From CAJXWH01 sp964343365 (GTDB lineage: Bacteria; Pseudomonadota; Gammaproteobacteria; Arenicellales; UBA868), in the NCBI GenBank assembly GCA_964343365.1, contig CAYFJI010000007.1, positions 1-39,915 of the forward strand: 39,915 bases of DNA, written 5' to 3'. This document shows positions 35,062 to 39,915 of this stretch, one piece after another; position 1 is the stretch's first letter; the number at the start of each line of letters is the position of its first letter. A program made the translations under genes and the position numbers. The notes below the pieces were generated by a model. That model was not told the DNA's origin. It did not search any database and saw only the letters and a program-made list of their open reading frames with translations.

Positions 35062-36495
35062 ATGTTCATTATTCTTCCAGAGATATTCCTTGGAGTCATG
35101 GCGTGTGTTGTCTTAGTAGTGGGTAGCATCACTAAATTAAAACAAACAAACTTAAGTTTTACCCTAACTTTACTCGCTCTAGGTTTAAGCGCAATCTCAA
35201 TTATCCTCTTAAGCAGCAACGAGGCTTCGAATGCTTTTAATGGGTTAATCATAAAAGATGGCCTTTCAGATGTGGCAAAATTTATGATATGCGTGTTTAC
35301 TATTTTAATTTTAGTTTATGGGCATCGATACTTTAAAGAAATTAGTCTGTATGGGAGTGAACTATTCACGCTTATATTGCTCGGAACGTTAGGTATGATG
35401 GTTATGGTGTCCTCAGTGCACTTGATTAGCCTTTACCTTGGTCTGGAGCTAATGGCTTTGTCTTTATACGCTTTAATTGCATTACGCAGCAATTCTATAG
35501 AATCTACTGAGTCAGCAATGAAATATTTTGTATTAGGTGCACTAGCATCAGGCATTTTATTGTATGGAATTTCTTTTATCTATGGATCCATAGGTAGCTT
35601 GGACTTTGAAAGTATAAACCAGTTAATGATTGAAGAATCTAATAGAGGTCTTGCACCAATTTTCGCATTGATTATGATTCTCGTTGGTTTGTTATTTAAA
35701 TTTGGAGTATTTCCTTTTCATATGTGGGTGCCAGATGTTTACCAGGGATCGCCAACTCCTATTACAGGACTTGTTGCCAGCGTGACTAAAATAGCAGCTC
35801 TTGTTGTTTTTTTACGTTTAATAGCTATTAGTTTTGAATCATTTTTGGATGTTTGGCAAGGGATGTTAATTGTTGTCGCATTATTGTCCATCGCATTTGG
35901 AAACTTAGTTGCAATTGCGCAGAGAAACATAAAAAGAATGTTGGCGTACTCAACAATTTCACACATGGGGTTTGTGCTGTTAGGTATCTTAACGGGCGAT
36001 GAGCATGGCCAATCTGCCGCACTACTTTATGTATTGATTTATGCTGGCATTAGTGTAGGAGTTTTTGGTTGTATCATTCTTCTAGCATTCAAAGGATTTG
36101 AAGCCGATAATTTAGATGATTACCGAGGTCTAAGTGAGAAGGATCCATGGTTAGCATTCTTGCTTTTACTCTTCATGTTCTCGCTTGCTGGCGTTCCTCC
36201 TACCATTGGATTCTACGCGAAATTATCAATATTGCAGGCACTAATTGGGTCGGGTTTGTTGTGGGTTGCAATACCATCTGTAATGGTTACGGTTGTTGGA
36301 GCATTCTATTATCTTCGTGTCATAAAACTGATGTATTTCGATAAACCGGATGTGTTAGGTCAAAAAAAGTCTCATGCTCGAACATTGGATGTACGGACAG
36401 TTCTAATTCTTAATGGCTTTTTGAGCATTGGAATAATGCCTTGGGCTGGCTCTATTTTAATAATCTGTCAAAATGCAATTAGGTCTATGGGCTAA
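35062..36495 (+). CDS. nuoN: NADH-quinone oxidoreductase subunit N
   Basis: Third antiporter-like subunit and last gene of the operon. The chosen ATG at 35062 has GGAG 8 nt upstream and gives MFIILPEIFLGVMACVVLVV, the usual NuoN start, with 477 residues. An earlier ATG at 35038, overlapping the nuoM stop, would add eight residues. Signatures: LYLGLELMALSLYALIAL, FKFGVFPFHMWVPDVYQGSP and STISHMGFVLLGI. No clear terminator hairpin is visible in the 204 nt before gyrA. Confidence 0.96.
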   Translation: MFIILPEIFLGVMACVVLVVGSITKLKQTNLSFTLTLLALGLSAISIILLSSNEASNAFNGLIIKDGLSDVAKFMICVFTILILVYGHRYFKEISLYGSELFTLILLGTLGMMVMVSSVHLISLYLGLELMALSLYALIALRSNSIESTESAMKYFVLGALASGILLYGISFIYGSIGSLDFESINQLMIEESNRGLAPIFALIMILVGLLFKFGVFPFHMWVPDVYQGSPTPITGLVASVTKIAALVVFLRLIAISFESFLDVWQGMLIVVALLSIAFGNLVAIAQRNIKRMLAYSTISHMGFVLLGILTGDEHGQSAALLYVLIYAGISVGVFGCIILLAFKGFEADNLDDYRGLSEKDPWLAFLLLLFMFSLAGVPPTIGFYAKLSILQALIGSGLLWVAIPSVMVTVVGAFYYLRVIKLMYFDKPDVLGQKKSHARTLDVRTVLILNGFLSIGIMPWAGSILIICQNAIRSMG

Positions 36496-36590
36496 CAATA
36501 AATTTATAATTTACCTTACCTATCGGAATTATTTGCACAGCTCTTGCCTTAAAATTGATATCCTAAAAGACGCTCTGAGCGGTAGTGTCG

Positions 36591-36599
36591 TGGTAAAAT
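36591..36599 (+). promoter_or_regulatory. Candidate extended -10 promoter for gyrA
   Basis: TGGTAAAAT fits an extended -10 (TGn followed by TAAAAT, five of six) about 100 nt before the gyrA ATG. No good -35 lies at the right distance. It is in the 204-nt gap between nuoN and gyrA. gyrA promoters in other bacteria respond to supercoiling, but that cannot be seen here. Confidence 0.35.
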
Positions 36600-36699
36600 A
36601 TTGATCTCAGAGATTTATCATTAATTTTGTCATCAAGGTTTTTTTTCGGGAACGTTAGTAGAACACGAGCTTGGTGGCATATCTTTTTTACGGTCACGT

Positions 36700-39264
36700 A
36701 TGAACGATATAGCGAAAGAAACTATTTCAGCCAATTTAGAAGAGGAGATGCGCAGATCCTATCTGGATTACGCCATGAGCGTGATTGTTGGACGGGCCTT
36801 ACCTGATGTTAGAGATGGGCTTAAACCAGTTCACCGTCGGATACTTTTTGCTATGGCGCAACTTGGAAATGACTGGAGCAAGCCCCATAAGAAGTCTGCA
36901 CGAATAGTTGGAGAAGTCATTGGTAAATATCACCCACATGGAGAAAGTTCTATTTATGACGCTTTGGTAAGGATGGCTCAGGATTTTTCTTTACGTTATC
37001 CACTTGTTGATGGTCAGGGTAATTTTGGATCTGTCGATGGCGATGCTCCTGCTGCTATGCGGTATACCGAAGTGCGTCTTGCTCGAATTGCTCATGAGCT
37101 AATTGAAGATATTGATAAAGAAACCGTAGATTTTGGCCCTAACTATGATGAAACTGAGATACAGCCATTAGTTCTCCCAACACGGGTGCCTAATTTACTT
37201 GTGAATGGATCAGCAGGTATCGCGGTAGGCATGGCAACCAATATTCCGCCTCATAATCTAAATGAAGTTATTGATGGTTGTTTAGCGTTGATCGAAAATT
37301 CCGATTTAAAAATAGAGCAATTGGTTAGGATTATTCCTGGGCCAGATTTTCCAACTAGTGGAATTATTTTTGGGGCAAGAGGTATTGCTGAAGCATATTC
37401 GAGCGGAAGGGGAAAGATATATGTTCGAGCACGTGTTTCAATAGAGCGAGAGGAAGGCAAAGATAAAGCAAGTCTAATAGTTACAGAATTACCTTACCAA
37501 GTAAACAAAGCGCGATTGCTCGAAAAAATTGCTCAACTAGTTCGAGCTAAACGATTAGATGGTATAACTGGTTTACGAGATGAATCGGACAAAAAGGGAA
37601 TGCGTATGGTGATCCAATTACGCAAAGGAGAAGTTCCAGAAATAGTACTCAATAACCTTTATAAACACACACAGCTCCAGATTGTATTTGGGATGAATTT
37701 TGTAGCATTGTCTAACAATCAACCACGATTATTCAGTCTTAAGGAACTGTTATTAGAATTTATAAGGCATCGTCGTGAGGTGATCACCAGACGCACCATA
37801 TACCAACTAAATAAAGCAAGAACCAGGGCCCATATATTAGAGGGTTTAGCGGTTGCTCTTTCTAATATTGATACCATAATTGAACTAATTAAGACGGCCG
37901 ATAGTCCCGCTACAGCCCGGACACGACTAAGATCTGAAGTATGGCATTCCGGAATAGTCAGTACTATGCTATCAGATCTCGATTCTGATCTTTCCAGTCC
38001 AGATAATGCGGAACCAGACACGGGCTTGTTAGAAGAAGGGTACCGTCTTTCTTTGACTCAGGCGCAGGCAATTTTAGATTTACGGCTACATCGATTGACT
38101 GGCCTCGAGCAGGAAAAAATACGCCAAGAGTATGGTGAGATCCTAGAACAAATTAGTGATCTCTTAAATATTCTTCAAAATCATGAACGTTTGATGATTA
38201 TTGTACGGGATGAGTTAGTTGAAATTAAAAAAAAATATGGCGATCCACGAAGGACTGAGATTAGCGAAGGGATGTACGATTTACAGGATGAAGATTTAAT
38301 TACGCCTATGGATATGGTGGTAACATTATCCTATGGGGGATATGCAAAAGCCCAACCCGTCGCCGATTATCAATCGCAACGTCGTGGCGGAAAAGGAAGA
38401 ATTGCCACCCGCAATAAAGACGAAGATTTTGTGCGAACGATGTTTGTGGCAAATACACATGACACAATTCTTTGCTTCTCTAATGCTGGGAAAGTATTCT
38501 GGATCAAGGTTTATCAATTGCCACAAGCTGGTCGGCATGCGAGAGGGAAACCCCTGATCAATTTGTTACAGCTAGATGAGACCGAAAGAATAACCGCATT
38601 CTTGCGATTAGATGAATATACTGATGAGTATTTTATTTTTATGGCTACCCAAAACGGTACCGTAAAAAAATGTCCGGTATCTAGTTTTGCTCGGCCTCGC
38701 TCAGTTGGTTTACGAGCTATAGAATTAGCGGAAGGCGACGAATTAGTAGCAGCGAATTTAACAACGGGATCTAGTGAAGTCATGTTATTCGGATCTAGTG
38801 GAAAAGCGATTCGTTTCAATGAAACCGATGTGAGAGGTATGGGGCGCACGGCTCGTGGCGTGAGGGGCATGACCTTAAAGACAGGAGAGACGGTAATTTC
38901 ATTATTAACGATTAATAATAGCCTATCAAATGATGTGTATGTGCTAGTAGCAACATCTAATGGCTATGGAAAAAGAACAAGTTTGACTGAGTTCCCTACT
39001 AGAAAAAGGGGCGGTCAAGGAGTAATTGCAATCCGAGGCAGCGTTCGAAATGGATCAGCTATTGGAGCGGAATTAGTAAGCCGGGAAGGAGAAATAGTGT
39101 TAATTTCAAACGTTGGTCGATTGGTTCGAACACTAGTTTCTGAAATTTCAACCCAATCGAGAAATACCCAGGGCGTCAAGTTAGTAGGTCTTGATGGAGG
39201 GGAGAGTTTAGTTAGTTTACGTTGCGTTAGTGAAGCTGATTCCGAGCTTGAATTAACATCGTGA
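36700..39264 (+). CDS. gyrA: DNA gyrase subunit A
   Basis: Breakage-rejoining subunit of type II topoisomerase. 854 residues; catalytic Tyr122 in RYTEVRLARI. In the quinolone region, residues 82-87 read ESSIYD: S83 and D87 match the drug-susceptible state of E. coli. The C-terminal pinwheel domain has the GyrA box QRRGGKGR at 560-567. GSAGIAVGMATNIPPHNL is the tower-domain signature. It begins 204 nt after nuoN and is followed directly by pheA, with serC, often between them, missing. Confidence 0.98.
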   Translation: MNDIAKETISANLEEEMRRSYLDYAMSVIVGRALPDVRDGLKPVHRRILFAMAQLGNDWSKPHKKSARIVGEVIGKYHPHGESSIYDALVRMAQDFSLRYPLVDGQGNFGSVDGDAPAAMRYTEVRLARIAHELIEDIDKETVDFGPNYDETEIQPLVLPTRVPNLLVNGSAGIAVGMATNIPPHNLNEVIDGCLALIENSDLKIEQLVRIIPGPDFPTSGIIFGARGIAEAYSSGRGKIYVRARVSIEREEGKDKASLIVTELPYQVNKARLLEKIAQLVRAKRLDGITGLRDESDKKGMRMVIQLRKGEVPEIVLNNLYKHTQLQIVFGMNFVALSNNQPRLFSLKELLLEFIRHRREVITRRTIYQLNKARTRAHILEGLAVALSNIDTIIELIKTADSPATARTRLRSEVWHSGIVSTMLSDLDSDLSSPDNAEPDTGLLEEGYRLSLTQAQAILDLRLHRLTGLEQEKIRQEYGEILEQISDLLNILQNHERLMIIVRDELVEIKKKYGDPRRTEISEGMYDLQDEDLITPMDMVVTLSYGGYAKAQPVADYQSQRRGGKGRIATRNKDEDFVRTMFVANTHDTILCFSNAGKVFWIKVYQLPQAGRHARGKPLINLLQLDETERITAFLRLDEYTDEYFIFMATQNGTVKKCPVSSFARPRSVGLRAIELAEGDELVAANLTTGSSEVMLFGSSGKAIRFNETDVRGMGRTARGVRGMTLKTGETVISLLTINNSLSNDVYVLVATSNGYGKRTSLTEFPTRKRGGQGVIAIRGSVRNGSAIGAELVSREGEIVLISNVGRLVRTLVSEISTQSRNTQGVKLVGLDGGESLVSLRCVSEADSELELTS

Positions 39265-39290
39265 CAACATATTAATAGGGAACCATAGTT

Positions 39291-39915
39291 TTGGGTAAAG
39301 AAGAAATTGAAAAGGCACGCAATCATATTGATAAGATAGATAATGAAGTATTGCTACTTGTCAATAAACGGGTTGGATTAGCGAAAACCATAGGTTTGGC
39401 TAAAAAGCAGTCGGATAACAAAACAATATACCGACCCGAGCGGGAAGCTCAAATAATAAAAAGTCTTATTGAACTCAATGAAGGCCCATTGTCCGCTGCT
39501 CAAGTTCAGAGTATCTTTCGTGAAATTATTTCGATATCACGCGCGGCGGAGGCTCCTTTAAAGGTTAGCTTATTAGGACCTGAAGGAACGTATTCGCAAT
39601 TAGCAGTGCGCAAACATTTTGGCAGGGAGATTAATCAAATCTTCTGTCCTACCATCGAAGAGGTATTCAGTGTTATTGAGAAAGACCAAGCACAGATTGG
39701 AGTGGTTCCTGTAGAGAATTCAACCGAGGGTGGAGTAAGCAGCACTTTAAATTGCTTAGTTACAACCACCCTATCGATTATAGGAGAGATCGTTCTTCGT
39801 ATTGATCATGCTTTGCTCGGATGCTCTGCTAATATGAATGACGTTGACACAGTTTTTGCCCACGAGCAAGCTCTGGCGCAATGCAGGCACTGGTTGGATC
39901 ATCATCTTCCACAAG
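39291..39915 (+). CDS. pheA: Bifunctional chorismate mutase/prephenate dehydratase, 5' part (cut by window end)
   Basis: First steps of phenylalanine synthesis from chorismate. About 208 codons are open to the window edge. Residues 1-90 form the AroQ chorismate mutase domain: AROQ-like helices with the pattern R-x-x-I-D-x-I-D-x-x-x-x-x-L-x-N-x-R (here KARNHIDKIDNEVLLLVNKR) and IYRPEREAQII. From about 100 on, LLGPEGTYSQLAVRKHFG and VPVENSTEGGV open the prephenate dehydratase domain. The start is TTG at 39291, with AGGGA 9 nt upstream and stop codons just before; the C-terminal ACT domain is outside the window. Confidence 0.93.
   Translation, partial: MGKEEIEKARNHIDKIDNEVLLLVNKRVGLAKTIGLAKKQSDNKTIYRPEREAQIIKSLIELNEGPLSAAQVQSIFREIISISRAAEAPLKVSLLGPEGTYSQLAVRKHFGREINQIFCPTIEEVFSVIEKDQAQIGVVPVENSTEGGVSSTLNCLVTTTLSIIGEIVLRIDHALLGCSANMNDVDTVFAHEQALAQCRHWLDHHLPQ

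Noticed and set aside
1..39915. CRISPR arrays, insertion sequences, prophage, toxin-antitoxin or defence genes
   Set aside because: No regularly spaced repeats, transposase or integrase motifs or terminal inverted repeats were seen; tRNA genes are not flanked by integrase genes.

Overview
The window is a dense, AT-rich stretch of bacterial chromosome made almost entirely of housekeeping genes. Several gene orders are typical of Gammaproteobacteria, and partly of Betaproteobacteria: ispB diverging from rplU-rpmA-obgE, rpsT diverging from murJ, ribF-lspA-ispH, rlmE-ftsH-folP-glmM-tpiA-secG-tRNA-Leu(GAG)-nuoA..N, and gyrA followed by pheA. A lipid A acyltransferase and a full 14-subunit complex I indicate a Gram-negative, respiring cell. 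Short gaps, many overlapping genes, no mobile DNA and missing standard neighbours (ileS, fkpB, serC) suggest a compact, possibly streamlined free-living genome. This lineage call is inference from gene order, not from a search.

Layout. 1-3650: the 5' end of a class II aldolase gene and tRNA-Pro(CGG) (both minus), ispB (minus), then rplU-rpmA-terminator-obgE (plus). 3376-8250: rpsT (minus), diverging from murJ, a DUF2203-like gene, ribF, lspA and ispH. 8260-9790: an Irr/Fur-family regulator with a candidate operator, tRNA-Thr(CGU) 7 nt behind it, and a UDP-glucuronate decarboxylase. 9900-15670: the most accessory-looking part, with a small membrane ORF, a lipid A late acyltransferase (minus), an SLC13/RCK transporter, an AraC-HTH/O6-alkylguanine methyltransferase (minus), a GnnA-like Gfo/Idh oxidoreductase and a DUF192 protein. 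15690-21950: rlmE, ftsH, folP, glmM, tpiA, secG. 21989-36495: tRNA-Leu(GAG) and nuoABCDEFGHIJKLMN. 36700-39915: gyrA and the 5' two-thirds or so of pheA, cut by the window end.

Functional themes. Envelope construction: murJ flips lipid II, glmM feeds UDP-GlcNAc, lspA and secG handle protein export and lipoprotein maturation, ftsH does membrane quality control, the acyltransferase finishes lipid A, and UXS makes UDP-xylose. ispB and ispH belong to isoprenoid and quinone synthesis, which supplies the substrate of complex I. Recognisable sigma70-type promoters (17-nt spacers) lie before rplU, rpsT, tpiA and nuoA.

No CRISPR array, insertion sequence, phage gene, toxin-antitoxin pair or obvious new multi-gene system was found. 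The most interesting points are the Irr-like regulator with an inverted repeat resembling an iron-control element, the GnnA-like sugar-nucleotide dehydrogenase, two poorly characterised small proteins, and genes missing from otherwise conserved clusters.
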